The translations under genes were made by a program, and so were the position numbers. 61,138 nt of DNA, from assembly GCF_030269645.1 (NCBI RefSeq), contig NZ_BSTR01000047.1, positions 1 through 61,138 of the forward strand. The letters are read 5' to 3'. Position 1 is the first letter of the stretch; each line of letters opens with the position of its first letter. Below are positions 1 to 8,788 of the stretch, piece after piece. Origin of the DNA: Actinokineospora sp. NBRC 105648 (GTDB lineage Bacteria; Actinomycetota; Actinomycetes; Mycobacteriales; Pseudonocardiaceae). The notes under the pieces were generated by a model. The model saw only the letters and a program-made list of their open reading frames with translations, was not told where the DNA came from and ran no database searches.

Positions 1-100
1 AGCACCGCGGTGGAGAGAAAAGGGCAGGGTAAGGGCATCCCCACCCACGGCAAGTTTAGCGGCACTCTCCCCCCACACGAAGCGAGTCCACTAGATCGAG
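1..100 (-). repeat. Partial palindromic element, copy E1
   Basis: This is the reverse complement of the element at 58511-58647 and is nearly identical to it across the core (1-66) and one arm (71-100, beginning CCCCACACGAAGCGAG). The other arm lies beyond the left edge of the window. Weaker similarity continues to about position 165, including GACCCCGCTGG-type repeats that also precede the 58.5-kb copy. It codes for nothing convincing. The conserved read-through in short reading frames from both copies reflects DNA similarity, not a protein family. Confidence 0.8.
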
Positions 101-526
101 CATCCGTAACGGGACTTGCGTACCAGCCGGGCTGGGATCTTGTTGCTTTCCAGCGGGGTCGGCCTATCCGCTGCGGTCTCATGGGTGGTGGGGGCGGGTC
201 CATGGTCGGTCTGGGGTGCCAGCGGGCTCGGTCTCTCCGCTGTGGTTGGTGGGTGGCGGTCGGTGGATCCATGGTGGTGCGTGGCTGGTGTCCGGGGTTG
301 GTGGGCGCTCTGGGGGTCGGCACAAACTTGGTCCCGGTTTTGTGCGTTCGGTGACAAGAAATGGCGGCCTGTCCGCCGGTGTGTCCCGAGGTATTGTCAC
401 CATGTTGACCCGCTGGTAACGTCCGATCTCGTAGTCCCAGTGTGTATTCGGTGCCTCATTCTCAGCTCTTTTCGGACGTATTCGGCAACTGTTCCCACGG
501 ATTCGCTGGCGGTGAGTGCTCGTCTC
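101..526. other. Intergenic region upstream of the first gene
   Basis: Beyond about position 165 this stretch is G- and T-rich on the plus strand (for example TGGTGGGTGGCGGTCGG near 245-265). It has no open frame with convincing codon use, no clear promoter and no RNA gene that I can recognise. It probably holds the promoter for the secreted-protein gene starting at 527. Confidence 0.4.
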
Positions 527-1720
527 ATGGACGTTTCCCGGATTCCCAGGCAGGCGCGGTTGGTCGCTGTTGGCGTCGTGCTCGCCTGCGCGTTCTACAC
601 CGCCACCACCGCCAGTGCGGACCAGTCCGTCGCGCCTGGCACTTTCGGTTGTGCGCTGCCCGGTGGGGAACGGGTGGACGTCCCCGTTGAGTTCGGTCTC
701 GTCGTGCCGTCGTCGGCTGTCGCGGGTACGCGGGTCACCGTTGAGCCGACCGCTCGCCTGGTCCTTCCCGCCGCCACCGTGCGAGCGCTGCGTGCCAGTG
801 GTCCGAGTGTGGACACCGCCGTCAAGTCCAAACTCGTTCTGCGCCAGGGGAAAGCAGCGAACGATCTGCCGGTCGAGGATCTGGTCGCGAGTGAGACCGC
901 GCTGCCTGTGGATGGTGATCTCACGGTCACCGCCATTGGCAAGGTCGCCACTTTCAGCCCGGCCGAGGGTGAGGCACGGGTAGACCTCAGTGGCCTCACG
1001 GCGAGTCTGCGCGTCGGCGGTCTGACTGTGGAGTGCGCCGCCAACCCGGGGACCGGGGTGCTGGGCGCCGTCAACGTCTCCGCCGCCGCTCCCACTCCTC
1101 AGGTGCCGGTGCTCAAAGCCGCACCGGTGACCGCGCTCGCCGAGCTGCCGCCTGGTCTGCCCTACAACTTCGACCTCACGGTCAAGACCCGGATCGCCAA
1201 GCTGAAGTCCGATGTGGTCATCGGGCCGGGCTCGTTCAGGTCGGTCATCGGGTTCACCCCCGGGCCGGATGGCAAGCTGCCGCTCACCGGTGACCTCGAC
1301 CTGCCGCCCGCGAAGGCGTACCTGGTGGTGTTCCGGTTCATGCCGGTGGACAACACCATCACCCTCACCCCGGACGGTCAGGCCACCGGCTCCGCGGTCC
1401 TGACCGTCGACGGCACGCCGAACTCGAACGCCGACATCGACGTGGACCTGCGGGTGAACCTGCGCATCTCCGACGTCCGCCAGGACGGCGTGCCGCTCAA
1501 CGTCGGGGACAAGTGCCGCACGGTCACCCCGTTGCGGATCAACCTCAAGGGCAAGGTGCTGGTGGTGCCCGGGTCGCGCAGCGTCCTCAAGACCACCATC
1601 GCGATCCCGGCGTTCACCGGGTGCGGCACCACCGAGAACCTCGACCGGCTGATCACCGGCCTGGTCTCCGGGCCGGGCAACGAGCTGGAGAACGAGCTCG
1701 TCACCCGCGCGCCGGTCTAG
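527..1720 (+). CDS. Secreted protein, DUF6801-like, preceding the Mce operon
   Basis: A 397-residue exported protein. ATG 527 is chosen because it places a basic start (MDVSRIPRQAR) directly before a hydrophobic signal segment ending near ATTASA; upstream in-frame codons have atypical composition. The N-terminal half resembles the beta-rich DUF6801 type found in actinobacterial secreted proteins. The second half (about 210-390) is another beta-rich module with conserved-looking cysteines (KCRTVTP, GCGTTENL). There is no transmembrane anchor or lipobox. It ends 55 bases before the Mce ATPase, with a short GC hairpin (1727-1748) between, so it may be co-transcribed. A role as a periplasmic or cell-wall accessory of lipid import is inference from position only. 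Confidence 0.6.
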   Translation: MDVSRIPRQARLVAVGVVLACAFYTATTASADQSVAPGTFGCALPGGERVDVPVEFGLVVPSSAVAGTRVTVEPTARLVLPAATVRALRASGPSVDTAVKSKLVLRQGKAANDLPVEDLVASETALPVDGDLTVTAIGKVATFSPAEGEARVDLSGLTASLRVGGLTVECAANPGTGVLGAVNVSAAAPTPQVPVLKAAPVTALAELPPGLPYNFDLTVKTRIAKLKSDVVIGPGSFRSVIGFTPGPDGKLPLTGDLDLPPAKAYLVVFRFMPVDNTITLTPDGQATGSAVLTVDGTPNSNADIDVDLRVNLRISDVRQDGVPLNVGDKCRTVTPLRINLKGKVLVVPGSRSVLKTTIAIPAFTGCGTTENLDRLITGLVSGPGNELENELVTRAPV

Positions 1721-1775
1721 ATCTCTGGACCGGCGTCGTGCCGGGTCCGGTTCGTCCGCACGTGTGGGAGGTGTG

Positions 1776-2912
1776 ATGGGTGTCGAGGTCGTCGTCGAGG
1801 ACCTGAGCAAGTCGTTCGGCAGGCAGGCCATCTGGCGGGACGTCACGCTCACCCTGCCCTCCGGTGAGGTCAGCGTGCTGCTCGGCCCGTCGGGTACCGG
1901 CAAGTCGGTGTTCCTCAAGTGCCTCATCGGGTTGCTCCGGCCCGAGCGCGGCCGGGTCGTGATCAACGGGGTCGACCTGTGCACCTGCGCCGAGCGCGAC
2001 CTCTACGAGGTCCGCAAGCTCTTCGGCGTGCTGTTCCAGGACGGCGCGCTGTTCGGCTCGATGGACATCTACGACAACATCGCCTTCCCGCTGCGCGAGC
2101 ACACCCGCAAGAGCGAGAAGGAGGTGCACCGGATCGTCATGTCCAAAGTGGACATGGTGGGCATGCTCGGCTCCGAGCGCAAGCTGCCCGGGGAGATCTC
2201 CGGCGGCATGCGCAAGCGCGCGGGGCTGGCCCGGGCGCTGGTGCTCGACCCGCAGATCATCCTGTGCGACGAGCCGGACTCCGGCCTCGACCCGGTGCGC
2301 ACCGCGCTGCTCTCGCAGCTGCTGATCGACCTCAACGCGCAGATCGACGCGACCATCCTGATCGTCACGCACAACATCACCGTCGCGCGCACCGTCCCGG
2401 ACAACCTGGGCATGCTCTTCCGCAAGGAGCTGGTGATGTTCGGCCCGCGCGAGGTGCTGCTGACCAGCGACGAGCCGGTGGTCGAGCAGTTCCTCAACGG
2501 CCGCAAGATCGGCCCGATCGGCATGTCCGAGGAGAAGGACTCCGCGACCATGGCCACCGAGCTGGCCAACCAGCGCGCCGCCGCCTACGACGGCTCGCCG
2601 GACCAGGACGTGCGCGGTGTGGTGCCGCAGCTGGAGCCCACCCCCGGCCTGCCGGGGCGCGACGCCGTCCGGCGCAGGCGTCAGCGGGTCATGCAGATCC
2701 TGCACACCCTGCCCGAGCCCGCCCAGCACGGGATCCTCGCCAGCCTCAGCCGCGACGACATCGAGCGCTACCAGGACTGGCGGCGCCGCACGGCGGGTCT
2801 GCCGGTGCCCACCCCGATGCCCGCGCGGCGACCCGCGCCCGCCCGGCAGGAGCAGCCCGTTCAGCAGACCAAGACGCGCCCGCGCCCGTGGCGCCGAGGC
2901 GGTGCCCAGTGA
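1776..2912 (+). CDS. mkl: Mce-system ABC ATPase (Mkl/MceG/MlaF family)
   Basis: A 378-residue cytoplasmic ATPase that should power Mce-dependent lipid import by driving the two YrbE permeases encoded next. The Walker A motif is GPSGTGKS, the signature is ISGGMRKRAGLAR, and Walker B is IILCDEPDSGLDP, where the DSGLDP form is typical of the MlaF/Mkl branch. The H-loop is VTHN. About 120 residues follow the ATPase fold and end in an Arg/Pro-rich tail, as in mycobacterial Mkl. ATG 1776 follows GGGAGG; an in-frame GTG lies at 1773. In mycobacteria the ATPase gene is usually remote from mce operons; here it heads the operon, and its stop overlaps the YrbE start. Confidence 0.92.
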   Translation: MGVEVVVEDLSKSFGRQAIWRDVTLTLPSGEVSVLLGPSGTGKSVFLKCLIGLLRPERGRVVINGVDLCTCAERDLYEVRKLFGVLFQDGALFGSMDIYDNIAFPLREHTRKSEKEVHRIVMSKVDMVGMLGSERKLPGEISGGMRKRAGLARALVLDPQIILCDEPDSGLDPVRTALLSQLLIDLNAQIDATILIVTHNITVARTVPDNLGMLFRKELVMFGPREVLLTSDEPVVEQFLNGRKIGPIGMSEEKDSATMATELANQRAAAYDGSPDQDVRGVVPQLEPTPGLPGRDAVRRRRQRVMQILHTLPEPAQHGILASLSRDDIERYQDWRRRTAGLPVPTPMPARRPAPARQEQPVQQTKTRPRPWRRGGAQ

Positions 2913-3703
2913 CCGCCCCGGGCAGGATCATCGGCGGCGCGGTCACCGGCGCGTTCCGCGAGTTCGGCAACCTGTTCGCGATGGCGCTCGACGTGGTGGT
3001 CGCCCTGTTCCGCAGGCCGTTCCAGCTCAAGGAGTTCGTCCAGCAGTTCTGGTTCATCGCCAGCGTCTCGATCCTGCCCGCCGCGCTGGTGTCCATCCCG
3101 TTCGGCGCGGTGATCACCCTGCAGCTGGGGTCGCTGACCGCCCAGATCGGCGCCGACTCGTTCAACGGCGCGGCCAGCGTGCTGGCGGTGATCCAGCAGG
3201 CCAGCCCGATCGTGACCACCCTGGTGGTGGCGGGCGCGGGCGGCTCGGCGATCTGCGCGGACCTGGGCTCGCGGACGATCCGCGAGGAGATCGACGCCAT
3301 GCAGGTGCTCGGCGTCTCGCCGATCCACCGCCTGGTGGTGCCCCGGGTGCTCGCCGCGATGGCGGTGGCCGCGCTGCTCAACGGGATGGTCAGCGTCGTC
3401 GGCGTGTGCGGTGGCTACTTCTTCAACGTCGTGGTGCAGGACGGCACCCCCGGCGCCTTCCTGGCCAGCTTCTCCGCCCTGGCCCAGCTGCCTGACCTGT
3501 GGGTGGGCGAGATCAAGGCGCTGATCTTCGGCTTCCTCGCCGGCCTGGTGGCCGCCTACCGCGGGCTGAACCCGAAGGGCGGGCCCAAGGGCGTCGGCGA
3601 CGTGGTCAACCAGTCGGTGGTCATCACGTTCCTGCTGCTGTTCTTCGTGAACTTCGTGATCAGCGTGGTGTACCTGCAGCTCGTCCCGGCGAAGGGGGCA
3701 TGA
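2909..3703 (+). CDS. yrbEA: YrbE/MlaE-family permease A of the Mce transporter
   Basis: A 264-residue integral membrane protein of the MlaE/YrbE family, one half of the permease pair expected to pass lipids from the Mce proteins through the inner membrane. The family core is visible: an amphipathic start, then hydrophobic segments with VSIPFGAVITLQLG, and the cytoplasmic EEIDAMQVLGVSPIHRLVVP loop that couples to the ATPase. The GTG start at 2909 overlaps the ATPase stop codon by four bases, indicating translational coupling. Nothing is missing relative to family length (about 255-280 residues). Confidence 0.93.
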   Translation: MTAPGRIIGGAVTGAFREFGNLFAMALDVVVALFRRPFQLKEFVQQFWFIASVSILPAALVSIPFGAVITLQLGSLTAQIGADSFNGAASVLAVIQQASPIVTTLVVAGAGGSAICADLGSRTIREEIDAMQVLGVSPIHRLVVPRVLAAMAVAALLNGMVSVVGVCGGYFFNVVVQDGTPGAFLASFSALAQLPDLWVGEIKALIFGFLAGLVAAYRGLNPKGGPKGVGDVVNQSVVITFLLLFFVNFVISVVYLQLVPAKGA

Positions 3704-3704
3704 G

Positions 3705-4544
3705 GTGGCGATCCTCGGCGGCAGGCACCGCGGGTACCTCCGGCGCCCGCTCTCCGCGCTCGAGCGGCTCGGCGACCAGCTCGGCTTCTATCTGCGCGCG
3801 CTGGCCTGGATCCCGTTCACGGTGACCCGCTACTCCCGCGAGGTGGTCCGGCTGCTGGCCGAGGTCAGCTTCGGCAGCGGCGCGCTCGCGGTGATCGGCG
3901 GCACCATCGGCGTGATGGTCGGGCTCAGCGTGTTCACCGGCACGGTCGTGGGCCTGCAGGGGTTCTCGGCGCTGAACCAGATCGGCACCTCGGCGTTCGC
4001 GGGCTTCCTCTCCGCGTACTTCAACACCCGGGAGATCGCGCCGCTGGTGGCCGGGTTGGCGCTGTCGTCGACGGTCGGCTCCGGGTTCACCGCGCAGCTG
4101 GGCGCGATGCGCATCTCCGAGGAGATCGACGCGCTCGAGGTGATGGCGGTGCGCTCGATGCCCTACCTGGTCACCACCCGGATCGTGGCGGGCTTCGTCG
4201 CGATCATCCCGCTGTACGTGATTGGGCTGCTCACCTCCTACCTCGCTGCGCGGGTCACCACCGTCGGGGTCTACGGGCAGTCGGCGGGCACCTATGACCA
4301 CTACTTCTCGCTGTTCCTGCCGCCGGAGGACGTGATCTGGTCCTTCGTGAAGGTGCTGGTGTTCAGCGTCGCGATCATCCTCACGCACTGCTTCTACGGC
4401 TACCGCGCCGCGGGCGGTCCGGCTGGCGTCGGCGTGGCGGTGGGCCGGTCGGTGCGCACCGCTATCGTCGTGGTGTCCATTTTGGATTTCTTCCTCAGCC
4501 TGGCGATCTGGGGCGCCAGCACCACCGTGCGGATCGCCGGATGA
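3705..4544 (+). CDS. yrbEB: YrbE/MlaE-family permease B of the Mce transporter
   Basis: A 279-residue second permease. It carries the same ATPase-coupling loop as its partner (EEIDALEVMAVRSMPYLV) and about five or six membrane segments. The GTG start lies two bases after the previous stop, and the 3-prime end overlaps mceA by four bases. The two YrbE proteins presumably form the membrane dimer of the importer, as in all actinobacterial mce operons. No unusual features. Confidence 0.93.
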   Translation: MAILGGRHRGYLRRPLSALERLGDQLGFYLRALAWIPFTVTRYSREVVRLLAEVSFGSGALAVIGGTIGVMVGLSVFTGTVVGLQGFSALNQIGTSAFAGFLSAYFNTREIAPLVAGLALSSTVGSGFTAQLGAMRISEEIDALEVMAVRSMPYLVTTRIVAGFVAIIPLYVIGLLTSYLAARVTTVGVYGQSAGTYDHYFSLFLPPEDVIWSFVKVLVFSVAIILTHCFYGYRAAGGPAGVGVAVGRSVRTAIVVVSILDFFLSLAIWGASTTVRIAG

Positions 4545-5770
4545 ACCGCAAGCGGTTGCGCGACCAAGCGCTCGGGGTGGTGTTCATCGTGCTGCTCGGC
4601 GCACTGGGCTGGCTGGCGATCGCCATCTACGACAAGGACTTCGTCAGCACCACGCCGGTCACGCTGCGCGCCGACCGGGTCGGCAACCAGCTCAAGGTCA
4701 ACGCCGACGTGAAGGTGCGCGGCATGGTCGTCGGCAGCGTCCGCTCGGTGAGCACCACCGGCGACGGGGTCGCCGTGGAGCTGGCCATCGACCCGGACAA
4801 GCTGGAACTGCTGCCCAGCAACGTCTCCGCGCGGCTGCTGCCCAAGACGCTGTTCGGCCAGCGCTACGTCAGCCTGGTCGTGCCCGTCAGCCCGGCCCGG
4901 CCGCTCGCCGCGGGCGACGTGATCCACCAGGACACCACGACCCGGGCGATCGAGGTCGAGAAGGCGCTCAAGGACCTGCTGCCGGTGCTGCAGGCCGTGC
5001 AGCCGCAGAAGCTGTCCAGCACGCTCGGCGCGTTGTCGCAAGCGTTGGAGGGCCGGGGAAAGCCGCTGGGGGAGACCCTGGTGACCCTCAACCAGTACCT
5101 GGACAAGCTCAACCCGCAGATGCCGCAGATCCAGCAGGACATCACCAAGCTCGCGGACACCTTCGCCGTGTACGAGAACGCGGGCCCGGACATCGTCGAC
5201 GCGCTCAACGGCCTGACCACCACGACCAAGACCTTCGCCGAGCAGAAGGACCAGGTCGCCGCCCTGTTCGGGACCCTGACCAGCACCGCGACCGACCTCG
5301 ACCAGTTCGTCCGGGCCAACCGCCCGACGCTGATCGGGTTGTCGGCGGCGAGCCGCCCGACGCTGGAGCTGCTGGCCCGCTACTCCCCGGAGTTCCCCTG
5401 CCTGACCGACGCGGTCGCCAAGCTGCGGACGTCGGTGGACAAGGCGCTGGGCGTGGGCACCGGTCAACCCGGCCTGCACGTGACGCTGACCGTCAAACCC
5501 GGACGGGGCGCCTACCAGCCCGGCCGCGACCGGCCGTCGTACAACGCCACCGGCGGCCCGCGGTGCTACGCGGCCGGTCTGAGCACGGGCGCGGTCACCC
5601 CGGCCGCGTACACACAGGACGGACTGGGGGTGGCGAACTCGCCCGAGGAGGCGCGGTTCATCAGTGAGCTGCTGGCCCCGGTCGAGGGTGTGTCGCCGGG
5701 GGAGATCCCGGGCTGGAGCAGCCTGCTGGTCGGGCCCCTGCTGCGCGGAGCCGAGGTGGACCTGTCGTGA
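4541..5770 (+). CDS. mceA: MceA-type lipid-transfer protein
   Basis: A 409-residue protein. An N-terminal membrane segment (about residues 12-30) anchors it, followed by one MCE domain (about 38-118, with the typical VKVRGMVVGSVRSV and LLPKTLFGQRYVSL stretches), then a long helical region expected to build the lipid-conducting tube, and a proline/glycine-rich tail. The start ATG overlaps the yrbEB stop (ATGA). First of six MCE paralogues in the usual A-to-F order; hetero-hexamer assembly is known for mycobacterial Mce systems and inferred here. Confidence 0.92.
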   Translation: MNRKRLRDQALGVVFIVLLGALGWLAIAIYDKDFVSTTPVTLRADRVGNQLKVNADVKVRGMVVGSVRSVSTTGDGVAVELAIDPDKLELLPSNVSARLLPKTLFGQRYVSLVVPVSPARPLAAGDVIHQDTTTRAIEVEKALKDLLPVLQAVQPQKLSSTLGALSQALEGRGKPLGETLVTLNQYLDKLNPQMPQIQQDITKLADTFAVYENAGPDIVDALNGLTTTTKTFAEQKDQVAALFGTLTSTATDLDQFVRANRPTLIGLSAASRPTLELLARYSPEFPCLTDAVAKLRTSVDKALGVGTGQPGLHVTLTVKPGRGAYQPGRDRPSYNATGGPRCYAAGLSTGAVTPAAYTQDGLGVANSPEEARFISELLAPVEGVSPGEIPGWSSLLVGPLLRGAEVDLS

Positions 5771-6795
5771 GTGGACTCAAGGACGTGCGCGGCCCGCTGG
5801 TCAAGGGGCTGGTCTTCACCGTGGTCACGGTGCTGGCGACCGCGCTGCTGGCCGTCACCATCGCCAACAAGGGCAGCGGCGACACGGTCACCTACCGGGC
5901 GCGCTTCTCCGACGTCACCTCGCTCAACACCGGCGACGACATCCGGATGGCGGGCGTGCGGGTGGGCCAGGTGCAGGACATCAGCGTGGTCGACCGGCGG
6001 TTCAGCGAGGTCGAGTTCGACGTCGACCGGCGCTGGGTGCTCGCGCCCACGGTCACCGCCACGGTGAAGTTCCGCAACCTCATCGGCCAGCGCTACATCG
6101 CCCTGGACCAGGGCGGTGGGTCGGGCGCGCTGACCCCCGGCGCCACCATCCCGCTGGAGCGCACCCGGCCCGCGCTCGACCTCACCGCCATGTTCAACGG
6201 CTTCAAGCCGCTCTTCCAGGCGCTCTCGCCGCAGGAGGTCAACAAGCTCTCGCTCGAGGTCGTGCAGGTGTTGCAGGGCGAGGGCGGCACCGTGGAGAAC
6301 CTGTTGCAGCACATCGGGTCGCTGACCACGACGCTGGCGCAGAAGGACGATGTCATCGGCCGGGTGATCGGCAACCTGAACACGGTGCTGGCCCAGGTCA
6401 ACGACAAGGACGACCAGCTCTCCAGCCTGGTGCTCACCACTCAGCAACTGGTCTCCGGGCTGGCCGAGGACGCCAAGCCGATCGGTGAGGCCATCGACGG
6501 CATCTCCGCGCTCACCACCAGCACCGCGGGCCTGCTGGAGCAGGGGCGCGAGCCGCTGCGCCGCGACATCGACGCCCTGGGCACGCTGTCGAAGACCTTG
6601 GCGGACAACACCCCCGAGTTCGAGCGGTTCCTGGCGAACCTGCCGGTCAAGTACGAGGCCATCGGGCGCACCGCGTCCTACGGCTCGTGGCTCAACTTCT
6701 ACCTGTGCTCGGCGACGACCGACGTGCCACCCGCCCAGGGGCAGTCGCCCGGCGACGTGGGCATCCCGGTCACGGATGCGAGGTGCCGGTCGTGA
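5767..6795 (+). CDS. mceB: MceB-type lipid-transfer protein
   Basis: A 342-residue protein with a single N-terminal membrane helix, an MCE domain (about 35-115; IRMAGVRVGQVQDI, then FRNLIGQRYIAL), a coiled helical region and a C-terminal segment with one cysteine-containing end (VTDARCRS). The GTG start overlaps the mceA stop by four bases. Length and architecture match MceB proteins. Its job is to form one subunit of the periplasm-spanning lipid channel (family knowledge). Confidence 0.92.
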   Translation: MSGLKDVRGPLVKGLVFTVVTVLATALLAVTIANKGSGDTVTYRARFSDVTSLNTGDDIRMAGVRVGQVQDISVVDRRFSEVEFDVDRRWVLAPTVTATVKFRNLIGQRYIALDQGGGSGALTPGATIPLERTRPALDLTAMFNGFKPLFQALSPQEVNKLSLEVVQVLQGEGGTVENLLQHIGSLTTTLAQKDDVIGRVIGNLNTVLAQVNDKDDQLSSLVLTTQQLVSGLAEDAKPIGEAIDGISALTTSTAGLLEQGREPLRRDIDALGTLSKTLADNTPEFERFLANLPVKYEAIGRTASYGSWLNFYLCSATTDVPPAQGQSPGDVGIPVTDARCRS

Positions 6796-7784
6796 AACCG
6801 TTCCGGGAGCGCGACACGGTCAAGGTCGGCGTCGTCGGCGCGGTGGTCATGGTCCTGGTCGGGCTGGTGGTGTTCAACTGGGACCGGCTGCCGGTCGTCG
6901 GCGGCACCACCTACACCGCGCACTTCCGCGAGGCCGCGGGCCTCAAGCCCGACGACGAGGTCCGGGTCGCCGGGGTCAAGGTCGGCAAGGTCACCGCCGT
7001 GGAGCTGGAGAGCACCTACGTCAAGGTCACCTTCCGCGCCCGGGGCGTCTGGCTGGGCGACCAGACGGTGGCCGCCATCAAGATCAAGACGTTGCTCGGT
7101 CAGAAGAACCTCGCGCTGGACCCGTTGGGCGCCAACGAGCTCGACCCGGACACACCGATCCCGCAGGAGCGCACCGTCACCGCCTACGACGTCAACGACG
7201 CCTTCGGCGACCTGGCCAAGACCACCGGGGAGATCGACACCAAGCAGCTGGCGCAGAGCTTCGAGACGCTGTCGCAGACGTTCTCGGCCACCACGCCGGA
7301 GAGCGTGCGCACCGCGCTGGACGGCCTGTCCAAGCTCTCGCACACGATCTCCTCCCGTGACCAGGACCTGAAGAAGCTGCTGGAGAGCACCAGTGGGGTG
7401 AGCAAGACCCTCGCCGACCGCGGCGACCAGTTCGCCGCGCTGATCAAGGACGGCAACACCCTGCTCGGCGAGTTCGCCCGGCGCCGCGAGGCGATCCACG
7501 GCCTGCTCACCGGCACCCGCGACCTGTCCAAGCAGCTCTCCGCCCTGGTCGCGGAGAACCAGGCCCAGCTCGGCCCCGCGCTGGAGCAGCTGGACCGGGT
7601 CACGGCCGTGTTGCAGCGCAACCAGGACAACCTCGACCGCAGCCTGCGCCTGGCCGGCCCGTTCTACCGGCTCATCGGCAACTCGGTGGGTAGCGGGCAC
7701 TGGATCGACACCTACATCTGCGGCCTCATCCCGGCCGCCAACGGGACCGCCGGGTGCGTCCCGCCCACGCCCGGAGGCCGCTGA
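6792..7784 (+). CDS. mceC: MceC-type lipid-transfer protein
   Basis: A 330-residue protein. The start is GTG 6792, overlapping the mceB stop by four bases and giving VKPFRERDTVKVGVV before the membrane helix; longer upstream readings run inside mceB and are not credible. The MCE domain spans about 35-115 (VRVAGVKVGKVTAV; IKTLLGQKNLAL), then a helical region, then a C-terminal segment with two cysteines (YICGLIPAANGTAGCV), usual for this subunit. Confidence 0.92.
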   Translation: MKPFRERDTVKVGVVGAVVMVLVGLVVFNWDRLPVVGGTTYTAHFREAAGLKPDDEVRVAGVKVGKVTAVELESTYVKVTFRARGVWLGDQTVAAIKIKTLLGQKNLALDPLGANELDPDTPIPQERTVTAYDVNDAFGDLAKTTGEIDTKQLAQSFETLSQTFSATTPESVRTALDGLSKLSHTISSRDQDLKKLLESTSGVSKTLADRGDQFAALIKDGNTLLGEFARRREAIHGLLTGTRDLSKQLSALVAENQAQLGPALEQLDRVTAVLQRNQDNLDRSLRLAGPFYRLIGNSVGSGHWIDTYICGLIPAANGTAGCVPPTPGGR

Positions 7785-8788
7785 TGCCCACCACCAAGCG
7801 CCGGTTCCGCCTGCTGCGCGCCGCCGCCCTCACCGCGGTCGCGATCCTCGTGCTGGCGGCGGGCACGGTCGCCCTGTTCGACAAGGGCAAGACCCGTTCG
7901 GTGACGGCGTACTTCGCCGCCGCCGTCGGGCTCTACCCCGGTTCCGACGTCCGCGTCCTGGGCGTCGCGATCGGCACCGTCGACGCCGTGGAACCCCAGG
8001 GCGCCAACGTGAAGGTCTCGATGACCATCGACGCCGACGCCCCCGTCCCGCCGGACGCCACGGCGCTGGTGGTGACCCCGAGCCTGGTCAGCGACCGCTA
8101 CGTCCAACTCGCGCCGGTGGCCCCCACCGGCAAGCGCATCGCCGACGGCGCGGTGATCCCGGTGAACCGCACCGTGGTCCCGGTCGAGCTGGACGAGCTG
8201 TTCAGCAACCTCAACACCCTCGCGACGGCGTTGGGGCCGCAGGGGGCCAACTCCAACGGCGCCCTCACCGATCTGATCAAGACGAGCGAGGACTACCTCA
8301 GGGGAAACGGCGCCGACATGGGCCAGACCCTCCGCGACCTGGGCGACCTCGCCCGCACGCTCAACGGCTCCCAGGACGACCTGTTCTCCACAGTGGATGG
8401 TCTGTCGAAGTTCACCGCGGTGCTGGCGGCCAACGACAAGCAGGTCCGCGAGGTCAACGACCAGCTCTCGACGGTCACCGGCTTCCTGGCTGACGAGCGC
8501 GCCAACTTCGACGCGGCGCTGCACGAGCTGGCGATCGCGCTGGGCACGGTCCAGGGGTTCATCAAGGACAACCGCGGCCGGATCAAGTCCAATGTGGACA
8601 AGCTGGCCGGCACGACGAAGCTGCTGGTGGACCAGCGGGCGTCGTTGTCCGAGGCGCTCGACGCCACCCCGCTGGCGCTGAGCAACCTGCTCAACGCCTA
8701 CGACCCGGCCACCCGCACCATCGACGGCCGGGCCAACCTGAACGAGTACTCGATGCTGCCGCTGCCCGCTGTCGCCGGGGGCAACTGA
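7784..8788 (+). CDS. mceD: MceD-type lipid-transfer protein
   Basis: A 334-residue protein starting at ATG 7784 (overlap TGATG with mceC), giving MPTTKRRFRLLR and then a hydrophobic anchor. The MCE domain lies at about 35-115 (VRVLGVAIGTVDAV, LVSDRYVQL), followed by a long helical region with DDLFSTVDGLSKFTAVL-type heptads. It is one of the six channel subunits. An in-frame start 30 bases further upstream lies inside mceC and would add an unlikely Arg-rich extension. Confidence 0.92.
   Translation: MPTTKRRFRLLRAAALTAVAILVLAAGTVALFDKGKTRSVTAYFAAAVGLYPGSDVRVLGVAIGTVDAVEPQGANVKVSMTIDADAPVPPDATALVVTPSLVSDRYVQLAPVAPTGKRIADGAVIPVNRTVVPVELDELFSNLNTLATALGPQGANSNGALTDLIKTSEDYLRGNGADMGQTLRDLGDLARTLNGSQDDLFSTVDGLSKFTAVLAANDKQVREVNDQLSTVTGFLADERANFDAALHELAIALGTVQGFIKDNRGRIKSNVDKLAGTTKLLVDQRASLSEALDATPLALSNLLNAYDPATRTIDGRANLNEYSMLPLPAVAGGN

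Noticed and set aside
10..354. Similar short frames starting MERKGQGKGIPTHGKF at both ends of the window
   Set aside because: The similarity is that of the repeated DNA element; the frames diverge as soon as the element ends and have no ribosome site.
179..1984. A 601-codon open frame on the minus strand opposite the secreted-protein and ATPase genes
   Set aside because: High GC leaves long antisense frames open. Its composition is Arg/Gly/His-rich and low in hydrophobic residues, while the plus strand has clear families.
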